Below, piece after piece: positions 46,401 to 56,492 of a DNA stretch of 64,000 bases. The notes beneath the pieces were generated by a model. It was not told the origin of the DNA. It saw nothing but the letters and a program-made list of their open reading frames with translations, and did no database searches. The DNA comes from Adineta vaga (lineage: Eukaryota; Rotifera): positions 2,046,001 through 2,110,000 of the forward strand of contig CP075492.1 of the NCBI GenBank assembly GCA_021613535.1, read 5' to 3'. A program made the position numbers and the translations under genes. Positions within the stretch are counted from its first letter, which is position 1. Every line of letters starts with the position of its first letter.

Positions 46401-49400
46401 GTTCGTAGAGAAACTGCATTGAACGAGGTATAAATGCTAGAAGAACAGAATTAGATGTTTTTTTCAATATTGTTGTTAATGTTTTCTTGAATAATGATGT
46501 CAGTGAAAAATAGTGTTGAATGATACAAAGACGAAGAACACCTGGAGCACGACTTAAGAAATCGTTCGTTTCGATCGTACCCAACTTCGTTGATAGCCTA
46601 ATACAGGCTGGTTTAACTTTCCGCCAACTATTTTGCCGTAAAAGAACTGGATTAGTCGCTTTTGTTAAACGTACAAAACTTATTCCTACCGATTCAATAA
46701 ATTCACAGATATCATTTTCATTTCGAACGGACACACTAACAAAATCAGTCATCACAGAATGAATCCAAGTTGACAATAATGTTGCCTGTCCTTGAATACA
46801 GACAAACATTTGACGTAAATAGAAAAGAACACGTTTGAATCGTTCGATTGCGATAGGAAATGCTGCATAAGTAGAATATGCAAAAAATTCTGATGGCTTT
46901 TTCAAGCCTCGAAGACAAATAAGAGCCATTATCAGATCGATCGAATCTATTGTCACATCTAATGGTGAAGTTCTTTTTAAGTGTTGTTCACATGTATCAA
47001 TAAGTTGCTGTGTATTGCTCATATATCCACCACTATGACTTTGATTAATATATTCAATTAGCAATGAAGATACTATTGAATCTCGATACATACAATGTGG
47101 ATTGAATTTTAATAATAATTCATCATCTCCACGATAGCGAAACAATCCACCATAAATAGCAATGATGAGAGCAACAACAGTTGAATGTAAATGCCAGATT
47201 GGTAGTTTCTTCTCTAATAAATACTCTTGAAAACTGTGTTTGGATATGGATATTGATCCGTCCTGTATCATGTGAATTCGACGCAAAGTTTGGTCCAAAA
47301 TATATTCCGCATTTGGATACCTCTGGATTAATTCATGTAGTTGCTGAGTAAAAAATAATCCCATCCATTTTGGTAGGTTAAGTTTAACTTCATCTCCCCA
47401 TACTATATCTTGTGCCAAGTCATCGAGCCCTTTATTTGGAAGTTCAGTGAGTCTTATAACAAGTTTGCAGAAGGATTCGATGTGCATTTCGCAAGCCAGA
47501 TAATCTGCTAACCAATTTTTAGCTAAGATAACGTTCTCCAACGTACGACTCAATGTGGAATCAAATACTTTACTATAATCCAAACTTACTGCAGTATAGA
47601 ATGCTCGAAATAACGTCGTCTTCGATGGTAAATTGACGAGATCATGCGCTGATTCCAAGAGAAGGAGAGCACCCAGTGGTATGGATGTCTTTTTAAGTTC
47701 CGTAAGTTCGCAACAGAGTGAATCGAATTCATCAGCACTCATTTGATAGCTCGCTAAGCTAAGTGCAAAAATGAGTGGTTCTCTAAAGCGTGGAGCTAAA
47801 GTGTGCTCAATAAGTCGTGTTCCTATTCGAATAGTAGATAATGATATCGAGACATTATCATGACCATTCGATTCATTGATTGGTGTTATTAAAGCAAGAG
47901 CAACAAAATATTCTTGAAATGTACGATGAACAAATCCGTATGTACCCAAGTTGGACACGACTACGATATCTACATTAGAATTCAATGTTTCAATCAAAGC
48001 TTCAAGTTGAGAACTTAAAACTAAGCGATCTGAGACGACCGAAGATGAATGACTGTGGATTGTTTGCAATGAAACGTTACATAAACGCCTGAGATCAAAT
48101 GTGTCAATGAGTCCAGATAGCGATTTTCGATGAAGATAATAGGCTAGCTGTGATAAGATTTGAATGAATGTACGTTCAGATAACGTAGCTGATGTTCTCC
48201 AGCTCGATGCCCATAAAGGTATAGTGGAATGAACGCAATTACAATATAATATGGCTTTTTGACTGGATAGTGTATTTTCGTTCAAAATCGCTGAACATAA
48301 TAATGAGAGAGTCGCGGGAACTGAGAAAGTATGTTCAGTACGATATCGTTTTTGCCAAAAGTATTCATCGAAGCTCTGATTCGTTGAAATTTCATCATTT
48401 TCATCAAAAAGTTTTATTAAGATAGTCAGTACATAAGAAGATAAAGTTTTTTCAATGTGTTCGCTTGTTTTGAATGTTAGACTATGTGTAGTAGCTCTGC
48501 AAATAATTTTCCTGCTCAGCTGATTGATCCAATGATTAACAAAATGAGTAGATTCTTCTTTTGTCAGAGGCGAAAGGAAATAGGGCTTGATAGCTCCGCT
48601 TTTCCATTGATACAGACTGTATTCCATAAAACGACTAGTAATTATGATTTGATTACCTTCAGCGATTTTATCAACATATTTATCTTCAAGATGAACTAAT
48701 TCTGTATCATCGAATGCTGATACTTGATGAGGTGAGCGTAGATATTCACTAATAAATTCAATGACCAGACGCTGAACACAAATTTCCTGTTCAAATGTAG
48801 TCATTTCATCGAGTCCATCAAGAAGAATCAATGCTCGACCTTGACATACAGCACACTTTAGAGTAGCTTCATGTTCATCAGACATATACTGCTCACCCAA
48901 CCATGTTTGAAAACCGATATAATCGAAGAGTTTTGCATCAGGATACTTTGTTAACCATTTTATGAATTCACTGATACGAATGAGAATAGGAACACGTACT
49001 GAGTCGATCTTTTTATCATTCACACAAATACTCTGATGTCCTTCAACAAGTGAACGAGCATTCTGCACTATTAACCAACGCAAAAGTGATGTTTTACCAC
49101 TTCCAGGAGCGCCGAGAAGCATAATCCATCTGTTAGATCGAAGTATATGATGAAGTGAATGTGTGCCATTAAAGGAGTGTTTCTCTACATTAATGGAAGG
49201 TATGAAGTTACGCGAAGTAAAATCAGTTTTTTTCCTATTTTCATCTGACATGATCTGCAAACTTTGACGTGAACAGTTCAATGAAATACTGAGCGAGCCA
49301 AGTTTTTCGTCAAGAAAATGTATCTGCTCTGCGGTGAGATCTGATTGTTCAATAGGCGGCAAAGAAAGACGTGTAAGGATATCTCTTGTACTAATACTGA

Positions 49401-49884
49401 GATTATGTGTTTTTATATTCGAATGAAGTGCAATGCATTTGAAAAAATAATTCTCCATCAATTCTTTATTGCAGTTGAATCTACCAAGAGGTTTTTCAAC
49501 CAATCGAGTTATTCGTTCCTCAAGTGTTTTTTCAAAGTCCATTATTGTGTGAAAACGAACCCAGGCGGGATCGTTCGATTGGATCATCTCTTCGATATTA
49601 GTGGATAACAAATAACTAATTATTTCACGTCGTTTTTTCCATTCGGACTCGTATACAGAATTATATTTGAGATCAATTCGTTGCACTCGTCGACAAAATA
49701 AACGTATCCATTCATGATTACGTTGAGAATCGTGCATATATTGAAAAATCAGACACTGAATATCCTCGATGAAAACTTGCAATGCTCGGCGAACATCTTC
49801 ACTAATCTTCTCGTTTTTTTGCTGTTTCTGACTATGAGCTAAAAAAGTTCTTAGTGATGTTGTAATTTGATCAGTTTCACTCAT
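43408..49884 (-). CDS. NACHT-domain protein with a long helical-repeat C-terminus
   Basis: A single uninterrupted frame of 2158 aa. N-terminal about 245 residues: helical, with no known effector domain that I can name. NACHT NTPase: Walker A GAPGSGKT at 258-265, Walker B ALILLDGLDE at 351-360, sensor-1-like IIITSR at about 413-418. After this a winged-helix-like region contains YGFVHRTFQEYFVALAL, the helical segment typical of NACHT/STAND proteins (H..FQEYF.A). The remaining about 1450 residues are Leu-rich and helical, like HEAT/ARM-type arrays, with no LRR, WD or ankyrin signature I can see. Such STAND ATPases act as cytosolic oligomerising sensors in immunity or cell death. That role is inferred from the family. 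The absence of introns over 6.5 kb contrasts with most neighbours. Confidence 0.9.
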   Translation of the reverse strand: MSETDQITTSLRTFLAHSQKQQKNEKISEDVRRALQVFIEDIQCLIFQYMHDSQRNHEWIRLFCRRVQRIDLKYNSVYESEWKKRREIISYLLSTNIEEMIQSNDPAWVRFHTIMDFEKTLEERITRLVEKPLGRFNCNKELMENYFFKCIALHSNIKTHNLSISTRDILTRLSLPPIEQSDLTAEQIHFLDEKLGSLSISLNCSRQSLQIMSDENRKKTDFTSRNFIPSINVEKHSFNGTHSLHHILRSNRWIMLLGAPGSGKTSLLRWLIVQNARSLVEGHQSICVNDKKIDSVRVPILIRISEFIKWLTKYPDAKLFDYIGFQTWLGEQYMSDEHEATLKCAVCQGRALILLDGLDEMTTFEQEICVQRLVIEFISEYLRSPHQVSAFDDTELVHLEDKYVDKIAEGNQIIITSRFMEYSLYQWKSGAIKPYFLSPLTKEESTHFVNHWINQLSRKIICRATTHSLTFKTSEHIEKTLSSYVLTILIKLFDENDEISTNQSFDEYFWQKRYRTEHTFSVPATLSLLCSAILNENTLSSQKAILYCNCVHSTIPLWASSWRTSATLSERTFIQILSQLAYYLHRKSLSGLIDTFDLRRLCNVSLQTIHSHSSSVVSDRLVLSSQLEALIETLNSNVDIVVVSNLGTYGFVHRTFQEYFVALALITPINESNGHDNVSISLSTIRIGTRLIEHTLAPRFREPLIFALSLASYQMSADEFDSLCCELTELKKTSIPLGALLLLESAHDLVNLPSKTTLFRAFYTAVSLDYSKVFDSTLSRTLENVILAKNWLADYLACEMHIESFCKLVIRLTELPNKGLDDLAQDIVWGDEVKLNLPKWMGLFFTQQLHELIQRYPNAEYILDQTLRRIHMIQDGSISISKHSFQEYLLEKKLPIWHLHSTVVALIIAIYGGLFRYRGDDELLLKFNPHCMYRDSIVSSLLIEYINQSHSGGYMSNTQQLIDTCEQHLKRTSPLDVTIDSIDLIMALICLRGLKKPSEFFAYSTYAAFPIAIERFKRVLFYLRQMFVCIQGQATLLSTWIHSVMTDFVSVSVRNENDICEFIESVGISFVRLTKATNPVLLRQNSWRKVKPACIRLSTKLGTIETNDFLSRAPGVLRLCIIQHYFSLTSLFKKTLTTILKKTSNSVLLAFIPRSMQFLYERLIANNLIKNHNINEDDHKIPFVFFLYQILCYIETKISHHLHPFILSLLEPILIENGFRSYMVVLLARLRTEMSFDFKNYPQYIDLSTSNAIQTAVNQERTRTEHIIGKNKEKCHDEQLFISAICLIRLCRNYQPDEICRIIVAIKNINFRALTVASLWRLRSQEQMKNDFRQILLRNISVCFEVQSINKSPLISCLLLVHSFTMRDAFRKSFQCRYNALLQCFNDGSLCTEDIQAVYRALSDNFGDAFVPSKAVIDYASRTSTSIGKCFDDDTIWSSRKHSGHTFLFASLYLAEIAVDAQVFQYYYSTENTKIDLFSSKYLSDNITTHVETLELLKSYKQMEVKLTAISEADWKKVSIQLCNEQYTITETEQLFGLLKDSPHLFLFIQRQCLSLAEKGVFSSFIVQMICTSLESSDDKLRQQSREFFQYPVFIPFHIDILHILMNNTSSYIEKSLFNCSSMLYNIIKISQLEDLEILLRIEYDRFHTRNSISDNLKQLSFLKFIGQCERDTLNHFIEHIHSLILLFNDSKNTTAFDIEYIINLISHGVHFLVQRRSNILESITLFSEDSTYQLFLINLLKTCQIVPIQEIAAQVLAEVIRPVSVMPNKEFRKQMIIVHELFWEIVSQTATKQKQCEYSTKVLVISLCSLTYRYIQQPEPLFSPDKTIETTLIELHKNHQSCLVQTYAQSLLALYYLSNYAQEGLLQRFDMNVEVVYHLLMRSLQDENGHSFHRPNTERKIRSLISDYPDRLLSLFVEDFKCYITVDKDSILHQNYPAYILIAVELIDSDLLKRYHQVVRMSSLGELGFLQALRSASKKWTLSCQQDVLTIVMAFGNLTWYTVDFILEVALRLESVSTEQKFVKFINEVSEREIIDYVIAHLRASSMIQRYLMGEILIQLVLNDIISSMEIVNELIDTINDPTSQCILQRYSLGSNLTLSEEMLRLCKRLICIVPPMTSTSEFSHVINQEIIDRDFSIALNAPNEAFCLLSDKTDEI

Positions 49885-50396
49885 CCGAAAAGCACAATTC
49901 TCATGTGTTTATTTCTAAAATAAATAATTATCAAACAAAATGCTTTAACTATACTTCCTTCACATCAGCAATACACAGAATCACTAAATAGTACTTTTCA
50001 TTCTTTAACGTTTTTTTTATGGCTACAACAAACAAGCAATGACTCTATACAACTTGTGAAATACTTCCTTTCTCTACTGGTATTTTTTTGAAAGAAAAAA
50101 GAAAAATATGTTACTCTACTTGCTTTTCACCATGCACTCGACAAAAAAATACCGTCAACACAGTTTTTATCATAAGAAAGTGCATCTTGAGGGTGTGGGG
50201 TGGGTGTAGATGATAAGCTAGTCCTCACCTTCATCAACACCCACGCCCACACCCTTTTGTGCCTTGGAGATTGTGAATCAGCATCGTCATAGAATAGTTA
50301 TTTTGAAAAGAATTAGAAAAAAAAAGTTTATGTATTCTAAAATAGAAGTATTTGAAATTATTCAGACAGTTAAAAAATATAAAGATCAAACGTAGT
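49885..50396. other. Intergenic with palindrome 16
   Basis: The upstream side of the NACHT gene and 3' flank of the Hint gene. It holds the palindrome at 50183-50254. Confidence 0.4.
50183..50254. repeat. G-arm/C-arm palindrome 16
   Basis: CATCTTGAGGGTGTGGGGTG (50183-50202) pairs with AACACCCACGCCCACACCC (50236-50254). The loop is about 33 bp. Confidence 0.8.
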
Positions 50397-51444
50397 TTAT
50401 TTAAACTGGTACATCAGATCAAGAATTCGATTACGAATCGATAATCGAAAGAAGTCTATTATGTGAAAATAATCTTCTAGAAAATCTTCATGTTCTTTCA
50501 TATATATTGGTCCTTTGATGAATGATATTACTTGATAAATTGAATAGAGTAACCATCGTCTTGGAGTCATTAAGAGATGAACAAATGAATGTTTCAATGT
50601 TCCATAACACGAGACAATCACATCATTTACAATCAACGTTCCTTCAAGTGTAAGCGGTGCATATGCATCAAATAGTTTTATATGATTTTTCTGAACGATT
50701 TTCGCTTCAATAGGCAAATAAACATAATTTCGCATTAAATATAAATAATCTCCAATTTGAACTTGTTCTGCAAAGATATATATCGGTTGAGATTGATTTT
50801 TCTTTTTAATTAATAATGAATGTTTTGGAGTTATTTGTAATGGTTTAATATTAACATTAGATTCGAATAGAATTTCAAGATAATCAATAGGAGAATCATT
50901 GTTATACTTTTGAAATATATCCATTGCGAGAATTGGACTTGAACGAATTTCAATTTGTTTGTTTCTTCTGTGATGGGCAACAAGGATTTCATCACCTATT
51001 TTTACATCACGTATTTTTATTCGAGATCCATCTTCTTTGACTAAAAGCCCACTACCATCAAAGCAAACTACAGAAAAAAAAGAACTATTCTATAAGAATG
51101 CTCTCTGAATATGACTAATTACTTGGTCTTTTCGTCGTGGTTATTGTTATTGTCACTGGAGGAATTGGTGAAGTGCGTTTTATAAAGATATATGTGAAAG
51201 CGATTATAACAGCTAATATAATTATTCCACCAACAACAATTGCTGTTATGATAATAGCTTCACAAGGATGTCTTCCAGAGGATGTTTCTCGCTGATTTTC
51301 ATTAGTAGAGGATGGTGTTTTAATAGCAATATTAGGTGCTGTAGGATATTGATTTGGGATCGGTTGTTGATAATTCGTTGTTTGATGATAGAGTGGTGGT
51401 GAGAGCAATTGATCTTTTAAATATGGTTCTTCAGATCTCGACAT
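50397..51444 (-). CDS. Single-pass membrane protein with a Hedgehog-type Hint domain
   Basis: Exon 1 51123-51444 and exon 2 50397-51067 (55-nt intron, phase 1) give 330 aa. There is no signal peptide. A Pro/Gln/Tyr-rich N-terminus (1-60) precedes a TM helix (about 62-87, IIITAIVVGGIIILAVIIAF) and a Thr/Pro stalk. The Hint domain then starts at Cys109 (ICFDGSGLLVKEDGS; KIGDEILVA) and continues with the conserved T-x-x-H (QITPKH, Thr187/His190), VQIGDYL and the C-terminal block YAPLTLEGTLIVNDVIVSCY. These are the nucleophile Cys, block-B Thr/His and late Cys of self-processing Hedgehog C-domains. No Hedge signalling domain is present. By analogy the protein would cleave itself N-terminal to Cys109, releasing the Hint part from the anchored stalk. 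That activity is inference. Confidence 0.8.
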
Positions 51445-52655
51445 TATCGAACGTAATTGACAATGTATTTGTTGTTGTTCGTGAAGGGATAGTTACGTTT
51501 TAAATGAGTAAAGCATCACTTGAATAACACACTTTCTTTTACCTTTTCTTCCCTATGCAAATAGAAAATAATAATAACGAGATGAAAATCATGACCATGT
51601 GCGCTTAATGGTAGGTATAATTTCTAGTTACATGTATACAAACTCGAGAAGATTGAAAAAATAACACACGTAAAATAAGGTTGGCGTCACACAAAATTGA
51701 AGCAAATTTGTTTTTCTGATTTTTATACGTAATTCGATGCAGTTTGATGATAGGGTTTTAAAAACTTTTGCTATAGCTTTGAAAGTTTTTCCTCCTGATT
51801 CTAGGACACCACTTTCTGGCTGTTCAGTGCATATCTTTCTCATTGAAAATGCATCAACTCATTTTCTAGTGAAGATAGACGATTTTTTCTTTCACCATTC
51901 GACTTGCTGGATGTCCCAGATATATTCTACGTATTTTCCTTCCTTCATCCACATTCGTTATCAAGACTTCCTCGTTATTCTTCGATGTTTGTTATCGTAC
52001 ACCAGTTTTTTTATTTTTAACACCATTTTTCACTTAATTTATTTTTTCTAGTCAAATTATACGTTTAGAATGATTAAGATCTTTGTGATGATCATTTCAA
52101 ATACCTATCGAACTATTTTTTTAATATTCATACTTATGTGCCATCCTTGTAGGCTATATGGAGTCATATCAGCACCTGGCATCCCCTTTTCAGAATGATC
52201 TGAATAAGATATTTGAGTTTATCTATTCGTTTATATGATATTCATAGATATGACTATCCGTCATCGATCAGGTCTATCATAGATACACACAGAAAGCCCT
52301 CTTTTAAAAGATCACATTAATTTCTTTGATTTCCTATTATCGTTAGATTCTTTTGATCTTTTATCTTTATTATACTTCATTATGTCTCAAAGATCGACGG
52401 TGCGGATGACAGTAAAGGTAAACATAAAAAGTTTATCCGACACCCTCACGCATCGGGTACCTCCGCTAGTCGATAATAAAAACAAACAAGTTCTTAATCA
52501 TACCAATAAATAAGCTTCGTTTCACTTTTCATTAGCGTACATTCGTTTATTGCTCTATACTAGAACTTTATCTATGTTCAAGATATTTATATGAATACTG
52601 GTGTACTAAAATTCGCACTATTGCAGAGTCGCTTATCATACATCATAGTCCTTAT
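51445..52655. other. Intergenic, 1.2 kb
   Basis: No gene. A weak decayed G/C palindrome lies at 52398-52455 (GGTGCGGATGACAG ... CGACACCCTCACGC). Confidence 0.35.
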
Positions 52656-53390
52656 CCCAGGTCGAACAATCCGGACCGGAACTAACCGGTTCCAGCACCT
52701 TCCGGGTATTTCATGGAATCAGTGTTCCAGATCGAAATTTATCGGACGGAATCCATTCGTTTGCGATCATATCCTCACGGAAAATATCGTAACAATGCGG
52801 AAAAAAACCTAAAAAATCCACCTATAACCGAAAAATCGGAAACCGAAAAGAAACTAGCAGATCCCGAACAAATTTTCCGACCATTCCGATAATTTTTTTT
52901 CTTTAATCGAGCCACCATTATTGAAAAAAAATACAATCCTATTTGCAATCTTCTTCTCCAACTTACTACGCCTTCGCCGTATTGTGTTATGAATTTTCAA
53001 GAGAATTAGTGTCGGATTTTAATGCCAATCCACGACCTGTTTTATAAGAACATTTTGCACCACCCCAAACCATTACCGGGAGGATTTTGAAAGGATTGAT
53101 AATCCGACTTTCATCCTGTGAAAAATCCTGTCTGTAATGACCATGTCTTAGAATATTTTGATTAAGTTTTGATAGGGATGAAAAATCCGATTTTCATCCT
53201 CTCAAAAATCTTATTGAGATTTGCGAAAAGTGGTTGTTGTGGCAGGATTTCGTGGGCTTTCGTAGGCTTTGTGTGTTTCCGAGCGGTAACGGAAGGAATG
53301 TTCAGCACCCGAATGTTGGACGTTTATCGTTTCCGGTTGTCGGAACCGTGTGGATTGGTACGGATTTATTCGAAATGCATAGGAATTTTC
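52656..53390. repeat. Fragmentary CCCAGGTCGA-type repeat and related low-copy repeats
   Basis: A CCCAGGTCGA terminus at 52656 is followed by CCGG/GGTTCC-rich sequence like that in the element at 17124. I could not find the matching right end, so it is probably truncated. Repeated GGATTTTG/AATCCGA-type motifs follow (53080-53210). The open frames crossing here are not considered genes. Confidence 0.4.
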
Positions 53391-53502
53391 AGGGTTTGGG
53401 TGTGGCTGTGCCAGATACAACTAGTACTCACACCCACCCCCACTCACACCCACACCCCCACCCACACCCACACCCAGACACCCACACCCACTCACCCTCA
53501 AG
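53391..53502. repeat. G-arm/C-arm palindrome 18, with expanded C arm
   Basis: A short G arm AGGGTTTGGGTGTGGCTGTG (53391-53410) faces a long C-rich tract of about 75 bp made of CACCCA units, ending CACCCTCAAG (53428-53502). It is the longest tract of the telomere-like hexamer in the window and strongly asymmetric. Confidence 0.75.
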
Positions 53503-54227
53503 ACTTCACCCACTCTCATATGTATCCATTTTTATTTACCGACACATTCTCCGTTATTGTCAAACTACATATCGACACAAATCGTCGCTTACTACTATTC
53601 AAGTCAAATCCTGTCAAATCCTAGATTTGGATTTGACTGGAATTGGATTTGGTGCACCCCTGTTTTGAATAAATATTTAAACTTTTATTAAAACGAAAGA
53701 AACAACAAAGTGCAACTGACGTGTAAAAGAAAAAACAAATGAATTTTAATGTTATATTTTATTAAATAAATAATTCGTCATTTAGATATAAACTAAAATA
53801 AAGATCAAAGAAAATATCCAATCAAATCGCGTATTTAAGAATGACCTGTAGATCAATCCTTTCACTATAAAATACTTTCCCGATCGGTCAATATATAGAT
53901 ATCGAATTCATAAAACCATCCTATAGGAAAATTTCATTAATAACGAAATTCTATAATGTTTATTTGAATTTTCATACATAGATTTGATGAGAATAGGAAA
54001 AATAAATAAATTCTTTGAAATTATTTACCTTTACCCTAACTCAACAAAAAATTGTACAAATAGCAAGATACAAGTAAAAGAAATCCAACAACTCTAAATG
54101 AACTTTTTTGATTTGTGCTTGAACCAGACAAGTCTTCAGACATGTCATTAGTATATCACGTTCTTGATCAAGAAACTAAACTAGGATAAAAATTTCAAAA
54201 GATTGAAAGTTTAGTGGACAATTGCCC
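53503..54227. other. Repeat debris
   Basis: It includes an end-like sequence GGTGCACCCCTG at 53651-53662 after a CAAATCC/GGATTTG inverted stretch, possibly the terminus of another MITE. No gene. Confidence 0.3.
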
Positions 54228-54246
54228 TCCCCTGGATATGCCACTG
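54228..54246. repeat. Isolated right end of the nested hAT-MITE family
   Basis: CTCCCCTGGATATGCCACTG ends at 54246 and matches the inverted end of the element at 15741-16123, preceded by ATTGCC as there. No left end was found. Confidence 0.4.
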
Positions 54247-54383
54247 TTTGTTTTATTCATTGTACATTTACATTCGTACACAGACGTGTATTGTTGACTT
54301 TTAAGAAAAAAAATAGTTATCTTGTATCTAAAATATTGAAAAAACTTCAATAGAAACATGATATTTTACAAGTGCATTACTAA

Positions 54384-54602
54384 CCCAGGTCGAGGTGAAC
54401 AGAGCGAAAACGTGTTCCGAACGGACGAATGAAAATGACAAAACGTTCTGAACAGCCCAAAACGCTGTGTTTTAGCTGACCGAACATGTTCCGATCTACT
54501 TATTAGAAAATTCGCAACGTGTTCGGAACACTGTTCAGAACGTTTTACCATTTTTGTTCGCCCGTTCGGAACACGTTTTCGCTCTGTTTGCCTCGACCTG
54601 GG
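54384..54602. mobile_element. 219-bp palindromic MITE, CCCAGGTCGAGG ends
   Basis: The left end CCCAGGTCGAGGTGAACAGA and the right end, read inverted, CCCAGGTCGAGGCAAACAGA. Homology between the arms continues through GCGAAAACGTGTTCCGAACG for roughly 75 bp or more. Non-coding. It shares its first 10 bp with the element at 17124-18041. Confidence 0.8.
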
Positions 54603-55134
54603 AAATTATATGATTTTGTTCTAGAAATGTCATACATAAACCTATTTGAGAACTATTTTTCTTACTAAAATTATACATCCGTTGACGTCAAACATATTGA
54701 AAAACAACGCAAACATTTCTCATTAAATCTGAAGTTATATATTCATTTTTTGATAAGAACAATTACAAAAAAAAAACAATTGATATTCTATCATGCATAG
54801 TATATGTGTCGTGCATAACTAGAATAAGATACTTGTGTTATTAATTACTAGTTGAAAAAAAACAATTTCTTGGAATAATAATATTATCTAATAAAAAGAA
54901 TATCTTTGGGTAGGCGTCATTTTCATAGAAAATTCTATTCTACGAAGATGAATGGCACTAGTTTGATTGAGTATATAATTTGATTTCAACTTTAGCTTAT
55001 TATTTTTTATTGACAATCGAAAGGTTTTCAATTCACATAATAAAGATTGATCCAGCATCTGAAGTTCATTGAACTGTTAAACAACACTTTTGATTTGAAT
55101 ATCTTGATAAAGATATTCTCATTGAACAATAAAC
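54603..55134. other. Intergenic, AT-rich
   Basis: No feature supported. It contains the likely 5' UTR of the following gene. Confidence 0.3.
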
Positions 55135-56492
55135 AGTATGGATATTTCTCTAACTTTCTTTCTACAGAAATAAATATTCTGTTTTGACGGTGAATACCAT
55201 CGTTTTCCTATCATATTCTAGTGACAAAACTCTTCAATTATATTCGTCATCTATATTCAAAAGTCAAGTCCTCTATTGAAAATTTCAATTTATTTGAATC
55301 TATTCCTCCATCTACTGATCAACATCAACTTCGAAATGAAAAAATTTCAACTAGAACATTTATCTTTCTCTTGATTACATCATTAACTATTCTTCTCTTA
55401 TACACTTCACTGATTGATATTACACAAACTGTCAATATTAAACAACCAACCATGTCAAAATATTTAGAATTATATTCTCAATATTCACAAACATTAACAT
55501 GTCCATGTACACAAATATCAATTAGTTATGAAACATTTCTTTCTATTGAATATAGATTTCATCAAGTATGTGATAGTTTTCTTGTCAATGAAGATTGGTA
55601 TAGTTTCATTTCTGAATCTAATACCGCCTATACTCTGTATTTAAATGATTATCGGTGGACAAGTTTATTTTTATTTCAAGCTATAAATGCGTTCTGTGGG
55701 TTAATTAAGCAAACGATTTCTAATCGTTTGAGGCAATTTTATTCAAATCAATATGTTAGTGCATCTGTCATATCATCACAAGTATTTACATTAGAAGTTC
55801 AAACATTGACAGCTCAGTTCATATCGTCTACAACTAACGAATTTTTATTATCATTAAATACAATACAAGAGACAACCCGGAGCAACTCTTTACTTTCGAG
55901 TCAACAAACTAATTATGCCTTGTATGTACCGAATAGAACTGTAAGTGGCTATATGTCTCTATCTTCAAAATCCTATGATGGTTGTAGCTGTTGGGTATCA
56001 TCTACATGTATGAGACAATCATCAGTCTTTGAACATTTTACTATAAGGGCATTATATAATATACCAGGTATTTATAGAGGATGTTATATCATTCAAACTT
56101 TACTTCAATCGGATCTTCGATGCTTTTTTAATCAAAGTTGTATCAATGAAGGACTGTCATTTTATAGTTTGACTCCATCAATATATGTAACCGCTCTTAA
56201 TAAATCATTACTGTATCGTTTTTTTCCAAATTCAACACTGAAAGAAATCGTTAACGAGCTGATGGTTGAACGATGGATGACATCAATAATGTATGAGAAT
56301 TATTATGATAAATGTCAACCAATAGAGTGTACTTATACTCATCGAACAAAGAATGACATTATTTATATTGTAACAACATTTATTGGTTTGACTGGCGGTT
56401 TAATAACAGTATTGAAACTTACTATACTATCAGTGGTTAAATTGATTAGAAGAAAACGACAAGTATCACGGACAGATGTTGGTAAGAAATAA
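55135..56492 (+). CDS. Two-TM cysteine-rich membrane protein, tandem copy 1
   Basis: The coding frame runs from 55222 to the TAA at 56492 (423 aa). The first base of the ATG appears to come from an upstream exon: A at 55135, intron 55136-55221, then TG at 55222, giving MTKLFNYIRH. TM1 is at about 46-63 (TFIFLLITSLTILLLYTS) and TM2 at about 380-409 (IIYIVTTFIGLTGGLITVL). Between them lies a large ectodomain with paired Cys motifs (LTCPCTQI, FHQVCDSF, CSCWVSSTC, RCFFNQSC, CQPIEC) and several N-x-S/T sites. The layout of two TM helices around a Cys-rich loop, with a Gly-rich segment entering TM2, recalls DEG/ENaC or P2X channels. I see no diagnostic motif, so this is only an analogy. It is one of three tandem paralogues. 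Confidence 0.75.
55281..55598 (+). repeat. Near-identical 5' block shared by three tandem genes
   Basis: 55281-55598, about 58325-58622 and 59871-60188 differ at only one or two positions by eye (for example CTACTGAT vs CTACCGAT, AGAACAT vs AGAATAT). The flanking coding sequence is clearly divergent. A second shared block, ATTTCTAATCGTTTGAGGCA onward, lies at about 55716-55799, 58739-58823 and 60306-60378. Confidence 0.9.

Noticed and set aside
46048-46762. Plus-strand open frames within the NACHT gene
   Set aside because: They are antisense shadows of the long minus-strand frame.
53169-53668. Overlapping open frames rich in Thr-His-Pro
   Set aside because: They are translations of the CACCCA repeat tract and flanking repeats in several frames, not a gene.
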